Origin: Spirochaetales bacterium
GTDB lineage: Bacteria; Spirochaetota; Spirochaetia; Treponematales; Treponemataceae
Length of the DNA stretch: 64,000 nt
Direction of reading: 5' to 3'
NCBI GenBank assembly: GCA_029098225.1
Contig: JAQXNX010000010.1
Coordinates: 248,001-312,000 of the forward strand
Positions within the stretch are counted from its first letter, which is position 1. Every line of letters begins with the position of its first letter. Shown in pieces: positions 1-8,050 of this stretch. The notes below the pieces were generated by a model. That model searched no databases. It worked only from the letters and a program-made list of their open reading frames with translations, and had not been told where the DNA came from. Both the position numbers and the translations under genes were made by a program.

Positions 1-902
1 TCATCTTCGTAGGTAACATCTGTTACAGAATGTTCCGTCATAATTCTGTTGGCGCCGCTAAAATACCATGCTCCAGCCGTAGTTTCGTTTGCCCATGTTC
101 TGCCGTAAAATGGAAGCCCCATTATTAATTTTTTTTCTGGAATGGAATTTTGTGCATATTCTGCAACTTTTTTACAAAAATCAATCGAGGCAATTGCACC
201 TGGAGCACTTCCTGACCAGTGTTCATCATAAGCCATTACAAAAACTCTATCGCAGTATTTTGCAATTTCGGCATAAGGGTAAATATCGTCAGAAAGCAAT
301 CTAAAGCGGGCAGGCACACAAACACTGAACCATTTTTTTTCGCCGAGCATATAACGCAAATCAGAAATGAAATTTATGAAATTCTTTTTGTCTCTTGCGG
401 GAACAAGTTCAAAGTCTATTTGAACTCCGTCGTAAGCTTGTCCGGCTTTTACAATATCTTTTAAAAGTTTTGATCTTATTCCAAAATCTGGATCAAGAAT
501 AAAATGAGTTAAAGTTCTGCTGTCGCATACAACTACAAGATGACATCTTGCGTTTCCAACCTTTAATTTTGAACGGGTAGGAATACTTGTTAATTCACCG
601 TAGGAATTAATTTCTGCAGAAAAATAGCATACATCGGTAACCGGCATAGACGAATTAAATTCGCTTTCGCGGCCAGCCATTACATAGCCCCAGCTTTCTT
701 TTACTTCTACAGGATTACCTTCCGGAATTTTTAATTTATATTGAGGTTCTAAAGGTTTTTCGATAATTTCTTCGTCTGGTTTTATAGCAAATTCCACATT
801 TTCATTAGGAATTTCTTCTATATCTTGTTTTCCTTTTGCAAATAATGGAGAAAATGAAAAAATAAAAAATATAAGACCATTTATAAAAAGTATTTTTTTC
901 AT
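1..902 (-). CDS. GH18-like secreted glycosidase, truncated by window edge
   Basis: This open frame starts at the ATG at 902 and runs off the left edge, so only about 300 N-terminal residues are visible. It opens with a signal peptide (MKKILFINGLIFF, ending near LFAKG), then a low-complexity acidic linker, then a TIM-barrel-like domain. The key motif is DGVQIDFE, the DxxDxDxE-type strand of glycoside hydrolase family 18, whose last Glu would be the catalytic acid. Later strands VFVMAYDEHWSG and LIMGLPFYGRTW also fit GH18 proteins of the YaaH/spore-cortex type, which act on peptidoglycan or chitin-like glycans. The substrate here is inferred only. A -10-like GATAAT lies six bases before the ATG with no Shine-Dalgarno. 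The C-terminal part is not in the window. Confidence 0.8.
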   Translation of the reverse strand, partial: MKKILFINGLIFFIFSFSPLFAKGKQDIEEIPNENVEFAIKPDEEIIEKPLEPQYKLKIPEGNPVEVKESWGYVMAGRESEFNSSMPVTDVCYFSAEINSYGELTSIPTRSKLKVGNARCHLVVVCDSRTLTHFILDPDFGIRSKLLKDIVKAGQAYDGVQIDFELVPARDKKNFINFISDLRYMLGEKKWFSVCVPARFRLLSDDIYPYAEIAKYCDRVFVMAYDEHWSGSAPGAIASIDFCKKVAEYAQNSIPEKKLIMGLPFYGRTWANETTAGAWYFSGANRIMTEHSVTDVTYED

Positions 903-959
903 AAAATAATTATCGGAAGGAATTATATTTTTCAAAAGACAGAAAAAAACAGATTCTGT

Positions 960-2525
960 TTATAATTCAATTATTTTATACATTGGATCTTCATTCGGGC
1001 ATAATTGAAGAATATGCTTTTCGCATTCAAGAAATTCCGTTTCATCATGTGTAACATGAAGCATTGTTGTTTTTCCTGAATTGCCGATATGATTCATTAA
1101 CGAAAGAATTTTTTCCCGATGAGCTTCATCCAGACCATGACAAGGTTCATCTAAAATTAAAATAAGCGGATTTTTAACAACGGCTCGCAAAATTAAAACG
1201 GCTCTCTGTTCTCCATAGCTTAAATTTCTAAATGATTCATTTTCTCGTCCTTCAAAATTTCCAAAAGAAAGCCATTTCCTGGCTGTTGAAATTTGAGTTT
1301 CGGTTGCTTTTTCATATAAGCCTATTGAATCATAAAAGCCGCTTATAACAACATCTTGTAAAGAAATTCCACCAATCATTCTGTATTCAACATGAATCCG
1401 GTAAGAAACAATTCCAAGATGTTTTTTTATATCCCAGATTGTCTCGCCGCTTCCGCGTTTAATTCCAAAAATATTAATGTCGTTTGAATAAACCTGTTTG
1501 TTGTCTCCGGTAATTAATTCAAGAAATGTTGTTTTTCCGCTTCCGTTTGGTCCTTTAATAAGGTAATGTTCGCCTTTTAAAAGCTGCCATGAAAGATTTC
1601 GCAAAACATGATTGTCGCCCCAGCCAACATTTACATTATTCATTTTTACAAGAATATCAGAAGCTTCGGGAGAGATTGTTCCGTTTTCTGAATTTGTGCC
1701 TGCAGTTGAATTTGCAGCTGAAGATGATATTGGTTGAGGAGCGGAATTTGCTGCTTCAGCTGAAATTTCATTTAAAAATTCTTTGTCTTTGTTTTTTTGT
1801 GATTCTGATTGAGTAGATTTTTTTTCTGAAAGTATTTTTTCATATTCAAATTTTGTTCCACAAAAGGAAACTTCGCCGTTTGTAAATTCAATAACATTTG
1901 TGATTGTAGAAGGAATTTCCTGATAGCGTTCTGCACAAAATATTAAATGTGGAAATGAAGAGGAATTAAGATTTTCAAAAAATTTTATGATTATCTGGCG
2001 GCTTTCAACGTCAAGTCCGTCAAAAGGATTAGAAACAATCAGATATTTTTTATTTGCATATAAAGCTCTTGCAAGCATCATTCTGCGGATTTCTCCTGTG
2101 GACATATATTTTAAACCACGATCCAGAATTTTTTGTACGCCACATAGCTTTACAGCTGAAGCTTCTTCCAGTAATGATGCTTCTTTTAAAATTTTTTCTT
2201 TGTTATCTATTCCTGAAATTATTAATGCTTTTTCGCTCGAAGAAAAAAAATCTTTTTTCAGGTTAGGATAAATTCCCTGAAGAATGTAAATTCTTCCGGT
2301 GCGGCCTATATCAACACCATTTTCTGTAAATTCACTTTCATCATTTTCGCGTTCGTGCTGAATAAGGCTGGCTGCTTTTTCTAAAGAAACAGTTTCACAA
2401 TCTTTTGAAAAATAAGCTTCGAGTTCGGAAAGGAATTTTTCTTTACCTGAGCCGTTTTTTCCTATTAGTAAATAGAATTTATTTTGATTTAAATTTTTTG
2501 CAAAATCTTCGATGGTAAAATTCAT
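960..2525 (-). CDS. Twin-domain ABC ATPase, ModF-like
   Basis: The 521-residue protein has two ABC cassettes and no membrane segments. The N-terminal cassette has an altered Walker A (GKNGSGKE, Glu in place of Ser/Thr) and an altered Walker B (YLIVSNPFDG, no Asp-Glu), although its signature MSTGEIRR is kept. The C-terminal cassette is canonical: GPNGSGKTT near residue 330, signature LSYGEQRA, Walker B LILILDEPCHGLD. An Ala/Ser-rich linker joins them. This layout matches the ModF/PhrA type of soluble double ATPases, whose exact role is poorly known. The first site probably binds but does not hydrolyse ATP. No permease gene is adjacent, so a transport role is unproven. A promoter lies directly upstream. 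Confidence 0.8.
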   Translation of the reverse strand: MNFTIEDFAKNLNQNKFYLLIGKNGSGKEKFLSELEAYFSKDCETVSLEKAASLIQHERENDESEFTENGVDIGRTGRIYILQGIYPNLKKDFFSSSEKALIISGIDNKEKILKEASLLEEASAVKLCGVQKILDRGLKYMSTGEIRRMMLARALYANKKYLIVSNPFDGLDVESRQIIIKFFENLNSSSFPHLIFCAERYQEIPSTITNVIEFTNGEVSFCGTKFEYEKILSEKKSTQSESQKNKDKEFLNEISAEAANSAPQPISSSAANSTAGTNSENGTISPEASDILVKMNNVNVGWGDNHVLRNLSWQLLKGEHYLIKGPNGSGKTTFLELITGDNKQVYSNDINIFGIKRGSGETIWDIKKHLGIVSYRIHVEYRMIGGISLQDVVISGFYDSIGLYEKATETQISTARKWLSFGNFEGRENESFRNLSYGEQRAVLILRAVVKNPLILILDEPCHGLDEAHREKILSLMNHIGNSGKTTMLHVTHDETEFLECEKHILQLCPNEDPMYKIIEL

Positions 2526-2532
2526 ATTAGGA

Positions 2533-2560
2533 ATTATAATGATTTATTTTTTTGTGTAAA
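2533..2560 (-). promoter_or_regulatory. Candidate leaderless promoter of the twin ABC ATPase
   Basis: On the minus strand TTTACA (2555-2560) and TATAAT (2533-2538) are 16 bases apart. The -10 box ends seven bases before the ATG at 2525, so the transcript would begin at or next to the start codon. No Shine-Dalgarno is present in the seven-base gap. Confidence 0.6.
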
Positions 2561-2563
2561 TAA

Positions 2564-2690
2564 GCGTTAGCGCTGGGAGCACCGCCGCCAGGCGAAGACC
2601 GGAGCGAGCCAGGGGCGAGTGAGGACTTTGAGCGTTAGCGAAGTGCGGACATAGCGACCGGCGCTTGCGACGGGAACGCTCAAAGCTGTA
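2564..2690. repeat. GC-rich intergenic repeat with long stem-loop
   Basis: This stretch is strikingly GC-rich against AT-rich flanks. It carries GCGTTAGCG twice (2564-2572 and 2632-2640), a motif that recurs twice at 63.6-63.7 kb. A perfect 11-base inverted repeat, CTTTGAGCGTT (2626-2636) and AACGCTCAAAG (2675-2685), would fold into a stem with a structured GC-rich loop. It lies between divergent genes and has no convincing reading frame. I take it as a dispersed palindromic element rather than a gene; a structured RNA is a lesser possibility. Confidence 0.55.
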
Positions 2691-2709
2691 AGACAATTTT
2701 TATAACAAC

Positions 2710-2738
2710 TTTTCAAATGATATTTATTTTGATATAGT
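2710..2738 (+). promoter_or_regulatory. Candidate leaderless promoter of the YchJ-like gene
   Basis: TTTTCA (2710-2715) and TATAGT (2733-2738) are separated by 17 bases. The -10 box ends six bases before the ATG at 2745 and no Shine-Dalgarno precedes that ATG, so a leaderless message is predicted. Confidence 0.5.
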
Positions 2739-2744
2739 ATAAAC

Positions 2745-3242
2745 ATGAGTACAAATAACGATTTATGTCCTTGCGGTTCAGGGAAAAAATATGGCGAATG
2801 CTGTGAACCGATTATTCGTGGAACAATTAAAGCTCCAACTGCAGAAGCTTGTATGCGCGCACGCTACACTTCTTATGTAAAACATGAAATTGATTTCATT
2901 ATCAGCTCTTGTGAAGAAGGTGATGGAATTGCCGAAATTGACAGAAAGGCAACAGAAGACTGGAGTCGTGAATCTCAGTGGAACGGATTAAGAATCCTTC
3001 GTACAGAAAAGGGCGAAAAAGACGACGAACAGATTGTAGAATTTGAAGCAGATTATACATTGCATCAGATGCACGATGTTCATCATGAAATTTCTTTATT
3101 CAAAAATATTAACGGTGACTGGAAATATGTTGCTGGAAATGTAATTCCTACTACAGTAAAACGTGTTGGCGCAAAGGTTGGAAGAAATGATCCTTGTCCA
3201 TGCGGAAGTGGTAAGAAATACAAGCAGTGCTGTGGACGCTAA
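2745..3242 (+). CDS. YchJ-like protein with two SEC-C motifs
   Basis: The 165-residue protein has a cysteine-rich SEC-C zinc motif at each end: [13 protein letters not shown] near residues 8-20 and [13 protein letters not shown] at the C-terminus. Between them is the conserved YchJ/UPF0225 middle domain ([15 protein letters not shown]). SEC-C motifs bind zinc and, in SecA, contact SecB or ribosomes; the role of stand-alone YchJ proteins is not established. The gene is followed without any gap by the SpoU methylase, whose ATG comes straight after this TAA, so the two are likely co-translated. Confidence 0.88.
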   Translation: MSTNNDLCPCGSGKKYGECCEPIIRGTIKAPTAEACMRARYTSYVKHEIDFIISSCEEGDGIAEIDRKATEDWSRESQWNGLRILRTEKGEKDDEQIVEFEADYTLHQMHDVHHEISLFKNINGDWKYVAGNVIPTTVKRVGAKVGRNDPCPCGSGKKYKQCCGR

Positions 3243-4037
3243 ATGATTATTACAGGTTTTCATTCCATACAGGAAAAAATCCGCTCTGTAAATGCTTCTT
3301 CAGAAAAGAATGCTGCAGGCGGATTTTCTATTTATTTTAGCAAACCTGGACCACGTATTAAAAAAATTCTTGAAGAAGCAAAAGAAGCAGGAATTTTCTG
3401 TGAAAAAGTTCAGGATGAAAAACTTGATAAGCTGGTTTCTTCTCTTAATGAAGCTTTGAGGGATCACCGAGGAATTGTTCTGGAAATTAAAGAAAATGCT
3501 TCTTCTGGAAAAAATCAGGCAGGTCAGAATATTGTTGATTTTGATGCCTGGTGCAAAACTTTTGATTCAACAAAACGTGTTACAGTTGTAATTTTAGATA
3601 GGGTAACAGATCCTCACAATGTGGGTGCAATAATAAGAAGCTGCGATCAGTTTGGAATTTCTCTTGTAATTATTCCAGAGCATAAGGCTGCAAGTGATAT
3701 TGCAGAAAATGAAGTTATTGCAAGGGCAAGTGCAGGTTCAAGTGCATGGGTACCGGTTGCTATTGTAAATAATCTTTGTAATGCTGTAGAAAAATTAAAA
3801 GAAAAAGGATTCTGGGTTTATGGTGCAGATGCTGGTGGAGAATCCTGCAAAAAAATAGAGTTTTCAGAAAAGACTGTAATTGTAATGGGAAGCGAAGGAA
3901 CAGGAATTGCCAGTCTTTTAAAAAAACAATGTGATCAGATTGTTTCTATTCCAACCTGCGGAAAAATAGACAGCCTTAATGTTTCTGTGGCAGCCGGAAT
4001 TCTTCTTTACGAAATTTCTACAAGGCATATTTCATAG
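3243..4037 (+). CDS. rlmB: SpoU/TrmH-family RNA 2'-O-methyltransferase
   Basis: All three SpoU motifs are present: motif 1 DPHNVGAIIRSCDQFG (about residue 125), motif 2 VMGSEGTGI (about 215), and motif 3 IPTCGKIDSLNVSVA (about 235-250), which build the knotted S-adenosylmethionine site. The N-terminal third resembles the substrate-binding domain of RlmB, which methylates G2251 of 23S rRNA, and the length (264 residues) fits RlmB. A different rRNA or tRNA target among SpoU enzymes cannot be excluded. The ATG abuts the stop codon of the YchJ-like gene, implying coupling. Confidence 0.85.
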   Translation: MIITGFHSIQEKIRSVNASSEKNAAGGFSIYFSKPGPRIKKILEEAKEAGIFCEKVQDEKLDKLVSSLNEALRDHRGIVLEIKENASSGKNQAGQNIVDFDAWCKTFDSTKRVTVVILDRVTDPHNVGAIIRSCDQFGISLVIIPEHKAASDIAENEVIARASAGSSAWVPVAIVNNLCNAVEKLKEKGFWVYGADAGGESCKKIEFSEKTVIVMGSEGTGIASLLKKQCDQIVSIPTCGKIDSLNVSVAAGILLYEISTRHIS

Positions 4038-4064
4038 AATTCAATAGAATTTATCTCGACAAAA

Positions 4065-4092
4065 TTGACAAAAAATGTCATTATGTTAATAG
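4065..4092 (+). promoter_or_regulatory. Candidate promoter of the HlyIII-like gene
   Basis: A perfect TTGACA (4065-4070) is followed after 16 bases by TAATAG (4087-4092). TGACA/TGTCA form a short inverted repeat overlapping the -35 box. The gene starts at 4119 with an SD (GAGAGG), so this transcript would have an ordinary short leader. Confidence 0.45.
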
Positions 4093-4118
4093 ATATTATT
4101 AAAAAATGAGAGGTTTTT

Positions 4119-5021
4119 ATGTCCAGACAAGATGATATTGCTGCAAAGGCAGTTAGAAAATCAACACTAAAATCGCTTAAAGCAAAAAAACATGGCCGAC
4201 TTGTTCAGCTTAAAAAAGATTATGAACAGGCTGTTAGAGAAATTAATATTCAATACGATGAAGATCCAGAGCGTTTAAAGGCAAAATATGCTGCTGAAGA
4301 TTATGCAAAAACAGAAAAGGCAAAAAAACGGGCTCAGAAAAAAATTGAAATTGAACGAAAAATTATTGAAAACTCAAAGAAAATTCGTCCTTTAACTTTG
4401 GCAGAAGAAATTTCAAGTTCAATTGTTCAGGGAATAGGAGTTTCTCTTTTTATAGCAGGAACTGCGGTTCTTGATACAATTGCTGTTGGAAATTTAAAAA
4501 GCTGGGTAAATATAACAACTGTTTTCTATACTTTGTTTGGTGCTGCAATGATTTTAATGTATTTATTCTCTTTGCTGCAGCATTCAATTACAAATATTAC
4601 TGCTAAAACAGTTTTCAACAGACTATCGCATGTATGGACTTTCCTTATTATTGGATTTGGATATTCAGTTTATGCAATTACAAAAATTGAAGGGCTTAAA
4701 GGCTGGATTTTGTTTGGAATTGTCTGGAGTATTGTTCTTATAGGAATTCTTTTTTATTCAATTGCCGGTCGCAAGCATGAAAAGCTTAATATAATTTTAT
4801 GTATTCTTGCAGGTTTTTCGGGAATATTTGTAGCAAATAATCTTTATGATGCTTTGTCTACACAGAGTTTTACAATGCTCATTCTTGCCGGAGTATTCTA
4901 CTTAATCGGAATTGTGTTCTACAGTTTAAGAAAAGTAAAATTTATGCATCTTATAGGCAATATTTCAATGCTTATTGGAAGTGTATTTGTATTCTTCTCT
5001 CTTTTCTTTATTGGAATGTAA
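4119..5021 (+). CDS. HlyIII/PAQR-family membrane protein with coiled-coil head
   Basis: The 300-residue protein has a highly charged Lys/Glu/Arg-rich N-terminal stretch of about 95 residues, predicted to be helical or coiled coil and cytoplasmic. About seven membrane helices follow. The membrane part begins AEEISSSIVQGIGVSLF, the hallmark opening of hemolysin III/YqfA proteins, and has His residues in the expected places (LFSLLQHS, NRLSHVW and, near the C-terminus, FMHLIGN), which in PAQR proteins form a metal site. The long N-terminal extension is unusual for the family. Function is unknown; some relatives are linked to membrane-fluidity control. An SD (GAGAGG) precedes the ATG. Confidence 0.7.
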   Translation: MSRQDDIAAKAVRKSTLKSLKAKKHGRLVQLKKDYEQAVREINIQYDEDPERLKAKYAAEDYAKTEKAKKRAQKKIEIERKIIENSKKIRPLTLAEEISSSIVQGIGVSLFIAGTAVLDTIAVGNLKSWVNITTVFYTLFGAAMILMYLFSLLQHSITNITAKTVFNRLSHVWTFLIIGFGYSVYAITKIEGLKGWILFGIVWSIVLIGILFYSIAGRKHEKLNIILCILAGFSGIFVANNLYDALSTQSFTMLILAGVFYLIGIVFYSLRKVKFMHLIGNISMLIGSVFVFFSLFFIGM

Positions 5022-5053
5022 GTAAGGTTTGCTAAAGCAACCTGAGCAAAAAT

Positions 5054-5743
5054 ATGAGCGAGCGTTGTTACAGATGTTTTAAACCAAAATCTGCCTGTTT
5101 ATGCAGTTATACTAAAGAAATTGATTGCGGAATAAAATTTGTTTTATTAATGCATCAAAAAGAAGCAAAACGGCAGAGAACTGGTACAGGACATATCGCT
5201 CATATTTCTCTTAAAGATTCAGAAATATTAGTTGGCTTTGAATTTGAGCATAACGAACGTCTTCGGTCGCTTTTAAAAGACGAAAAATATTTTCCTGTTC
5301 TGCTTTATCCTGGGGAAGACGCCTGGACTGCTAAAAAAGAAGGCTTTTCGCAGGTTCTTAAAGGAAAAACTCTTCTTGTAATTATTCTTGATTCTACCTG
5401 GTTTTGTGCCAGAAAATTAATTGAACATAATGAATTTTTATTAAAATTGCCAAGATTTTCTTTTTATGGCGATTACCGTTCTATTTTTACATTTAAGCAT
5501 GAACCACGCCCGGAGTATATTTCTACGGTAGAATCCTGCTATTATTTAATAAAGGAAATGCAGGCTCAGGGCTTATGCGAAAATTCAGTTGATCCGGAGC
5601 CTATGATGAATGCTTTTAAACAGATGATAAAGTTTCAGCTGCAGGCAGAAAATGAACGTATTCTTGGAATTCGACCGAACAGTCATGATTATGATGCAAA
5701 ATACAACAAGTTACGGGAAATTCCTCAATTTACAACTGAATAA
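5054..5743 (+). CDS. DTW-domain protein (tRNA aminocarboxypropyltransferase family)
   Basis: The 229-residue protein opens with a zinc-ribbon-like CYRCFKPKSACLC and has MHQKEAKRQRTGTGHI, the counterpart of the HPxE...T motif. The diagnostic site reads ILDSTWFCARKL, with Ser in place of the Asp-Thr-Trp first threonine context. These are the features of the DTW/TapT family, which transfers the 3-amino-3-carboxypropyl group from SAM to uridine in tRNA (acp3U). The exact tRNA position is not deducible. The frame ends just before the shikimate kinase gene, and its 3' end contains that gene's promoter. Confidence 0.82.
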   Translation: MSERCYRCFKPKSACLCSYTKEIDCGIKFVLLMHQKEAKRQRTGTGHIAHISLKDSEILVGFEFEHNERLRSLLKDEKYFPVLLYPGEDAWTAKKEGFSQVLKGKTLLVIILDSTWFCARKLIEHNEFLLKLPRFSFYGDYRSIFTFKHEPRPEYISTVESCYYLIKEMQAQGLCENSVDPEPMMNAFKQMIKFQLQAENERILGIRPNSHDYDAKYNKLREIPQFTTE

Positions 5744-5757
5744 TATTAATATATAAT
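5729..5757 (+). promoter_or_regulatory. Candidate leaderless promoter of aroK
   Basis: TTTACA (5729-5734) and a perfect TATAAT (5752-5757) are exactly 17 bases apart. The -10 box ends seven bases before the ATG at 5765 with no SD between, so the mRNA should start at the ATG. The -35 box lies inside the end of the DTW gene. Confidence 0.65.
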
Positions 5758-5764
5758 TTTTAGT

Positions 5765-6337
5765 ATGGAAGGCTTAAATAATTCTATAGTCCTTATGGGC
5801 TGTAAACATTGTGGAAAAACTACTCATGGAAAAGCTCTTGCAAATGAGCTGAAGGTTGATTTTTTTGATACAGATGATGTTATTGCTCAAATGGTTGGAA
5901 TGTCTGTGCGCGATTATTATCGTACAAATGGTGCAGCTGCCTTTATGGAAGCCGAAGAAGCTGCCTGTGATAAAATTATAAACGAAAATATTGATAAAAA
6001 AATTGTAGTTTCTACCGGCGGTGGAATTTGTGATAATCCTCCTGCAATAACAAAGCTTCGGGTTTTTCAGAAATTTGTTTTTTTAAGACTGGATATTGAA
6101 TATTCTGTAGCCAGAGTCTGTTCAAAAATAGAAATGATTAATCCCGGGCAGTTTATAAATGCACCTGCGTACATTCTTGCAGAAAATCCAAAGTCTATGC
6201 AGCAGGTTAATGAAATCCTTACAAATAAATATACTCAACGTTATGCGCAGTATGAGGCTCTGGCAGATATAATTGTTGATATAAAAAATGCTTCGATTGA
6301 GGAAAATTTTAATTTAATAAAAACAGCTTTATTGTAA
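5765..6337 (+). CDS. aroK: Shikimate kinase
   Basis: The 190-residue protein phosphorylates shikimate in the chorismate pathway. It has a P-loop GCKHCGKTTHG (residues 12-22), the shikimate-binding DTDDVI (about 37) and the conserved STGGGI (about 81), followed by the LID/RxxxY-like region near RYAQY. Length is slightly above the usual 170-180. Two Cys/His residues in the P-loop are unusual but leave the GxxxxGKT pattern intact. No other aro genes are adjacent. Confidence 0.9.
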   Translation: MEGLNNSIVLMGCKHCGKTTHGKALANELKVDFFDTDDVIAQMVGMSVRDYYRTNGAAAFMEAEEAACDKIINENIDKKIVVSTGGGICDNPPAITKLRVFQKFVFLRLDIEYSVARVCSKIEMINPGQFINAPAYILAENPKSMQQVNEILTNKYTQRYAQYEALADIIVDIKNASIEENFNLIKTALL

Positions 6338-6341
6338 GCGT

Positions 6342-7391
6342 CTATTTTTGTGAGGGAGAAAGATTCATAACGAGTCTTTCGCAAAGATCTTCATAAGAAA
6401 TTCCAATTGCACGTGCTTCCTGAGGAAGAAGGCTGTTAGGTGTCATTCCCGGAAGGTTATTAGCTTCCAGACAGTAAAATTTATTGTCTTTATCTGAAAG
6501 AATAAAATCTACACGTGAATAATTTCCAAGCCTAAGTAAATTATGAACTTTTAAAGCAAGGTTTTGAGCTTCTTCTGTTTTTTCTTTAGAAAGGGGAGCC
6601 GGACAAATTTCTTCTGTGGCATTATCCTGATATTTATTTTTGTAATCATAGAATCCCTGTTTTGGACGGATTTCTATAATCGGCAATGCTTTTCCTTCAA
6701 GAATACCAATAGAAAATTCGCGGCCCGAAACCATTTTTTCTATAAGACAGATATCTTCGTATTTTGTAGAATAATCAATTGCTGCTTTCCATTCAGAATC
6801 GTTATGAACAAGCGAAACTCCACAGCTGGAACCACATCCGGTTGGTTTTACTGCACAAGGAAATCCAATTTCTTTTTTAACTTTTTCAACAGAATCTTTT
6901 TTAGGATCAAAAAGAAGCCAGTCTGCAGTTGGAATTCCATATTGAACAAAAAGCGTTTTGCTAATATTTTTGTCCATTGCAAGAGCACTTCCAAAATAAT
7001 TTGAACCAGTATACGGAACATTTATACAATCCAGCACAGCCTGAAGTCTTCCGTTTTCGCTCATGCCTCCGTGTCCGCCAATGAACACTGCATCTGCCAT
7101 TTTACATATTTCTAGAACTCCAGGACCAATAAGCTCGCGTCTACCGTCATTAGCTGCAATAATTGCTTCTAAATCAGGTTCATTTTCTGGAATTTTATAA
7201 GAAAAAGTTTTTCCCGAATTCTTAGAAACAAAAATGCTTTTTAATTCTGTATTTTCTGGAATTCCGATATATATATCTACAAAAGCAACTTCGTGTCCTT
7301 TAGAAAGAAGTGCATTAGAAATAAGACTTGCTGAACATAGAGAAACATCTCTTTCTGGACTGATTCCGCCTGCTAAAACTACAATTTTCAT
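6342..7391 (-). CDS. ddl: D-alanine--D-alanine ligase
   Basis: The 349-residue ATP-grasp enzyme makes the D-Ala-D-Ala dipeptide for peptidoglycan. Visible motifs are GGISPERDVSL (residues 7-17), HGGMSENGRLQ, the ATP-grasp stretch PCAVKPTGCGSSCGV, SGREFSIGIL, and the metal/phosphate region CLEANNLPGMTPNSLLP near the C-terminus. It converges on aroK with four bases between stop codons. Upstream lie a canonical promoter and an SD (AAAGGGA). Confidence 0.93.
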   Translation of the reverse strand: MKIVVLAGGISPERDVSLCSASLISNALLSKGHEVAFVDIYIGIPENTELKSIFVSKNSGKTFSYKIPENEPDLEAIIAANDGRRELIGPGVLEICKMADAVFIGGHGGMSENGRLQAVLDCINVPYTGSNYFGSALAMDKNISKTLFVQYGIPTADWLLFDPKKDSVEKVKKEIGFPCAVKPTGCGSSCGVSLVHNDSEWKAAIDYSTKYEDICLIEKMVSGREFSIGILEGKALPIIEIRPKQGFYDYKNKYQDNATEEICPAPLSKEKTEEAQNLALKVHNLLRLGNYSRVDFILSDKDNKFYCLEANNLPGMTPNSLLPQEARAIGISYEDLCERLVMNLSPSQK

Positions 7392-7417
7392 TTTTTATCC
7401 CTTTATAATGATTTAAA

Positions 7418-7446
7418 ATTATAAATAAAATAAAAATTTAAGACAA
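7418..7446 (-). promoter_or_regulatory. Promoter of ddl
   Basis: On the minus strand TTGTCT (7441-7446) and TATAAT (7418-7423) are 17 bases apart. Transcription would start near 7411, giving a leader of about 20 bases that holds the SD. This ordinary leader contrasts with the leaderless folA promoter facing the other way. Confidence 0.65.
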
Positions 7447-7493
7447 GAATAATTTTTCGCGCCAATCAGTTAATTAGGGAAAAAGAACAAAAT

Positions 7494-7522
7494 TTGCCAT
7501 TTTAAATAAAAACCGACATAAT
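7494..7522 (+). promoter_or_regulatory. Candidate leaderless promoter of folA
   Basis: TTGCCA (7494-7499) and CATAAT (7517-7522) are 17 bases apart; the -10 box ends six bases before the ATG at 7529. The gap is A-rich with no SD, so transcription should start at the ATG itself. Confidence 0.6.
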
Positions 7523-7528
7523 AAAAAT

Positions 7529-8029
7529 ATGACAGGTTTAATAGTCGCACGTTCTTTAAATAATGTAATTGGAAAAAATGGTCAGATTCCCTGGAAAATT
7601 GATGGAGAACAAAAACAATTTAAAGAACTTACAACAGGAAATATAGTAATTATGGGGCGAAAAACCTTTGAAGAAATAGGTCATGCGCTTCCTGGGAGAA
7701 CAACAATTGTTGTTTCCTGTTCAAAAAAATTTAAAGATGAAGGTTTGTATACTGCATGTTCTGTAGAAGAAGCTGTGCAAATGGCGGAAAAAATTGTACA
7801 GGAAAGTGCAGATAATAAAAATATCTTTTTTGCCGGTGGCTATAATATTTATAAAGCGGCAATTGCTTTTGTAGATATAATGTATATAACGGAAATTCAA
7901 ACAATAATAGAAGACGGAGATGTTTTTTTCCCGGATTTTAATAAAGAAGATTTTGAAATAACTGAATCCGGCTCAGGTGGAACAGATATTAAATATTTAA
8001 GAAAAATATATAAACGCCGCAAATTTTAG
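7529..8029 (+). CDS. folA: Dihydrofolate reductase
   Basis: The 166-residue enzyme reduces dihydrofolate with NADPH. The start is typical (LIVARSLNNVIGKNGQIPW), followed by IVIMGRKTFEEIG (NADPH-binding GR(K)T), LPGRTTIVVS and FFAGGYNIY. The usual acidic active-site residue sits in the W-K-I-D-G-E segment, within the expected range. Length fits chromosomal DHFRs. It stands alone between ddl (divergent) and slyD (convergent). Confidence 0.93.
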   Translation: MTGLIVARSLNNVIGKNGQIPWKIDGEQKQFKELTTGNIVIMGRKTFEEIGHALPGRTTIVVSCSKKFKDEGLYTACSVEEAVQMAEKIVQESADNKNIFFAGGYNIYKAAIAFVDIMYITEIQTIIEDGDVFFPDFNKEDFEITESGSGGTDIKYLRKIYKRRKF

Positions 8030-8050
8030 TTTATCAAGCTTTCAATTATT

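Noticed and set aside
89-464. Plus-strand frames over the left-edge gene
   Set aside because: They are antisense to the GH18-like gene, which has a signal peptide and a catalytic motif.
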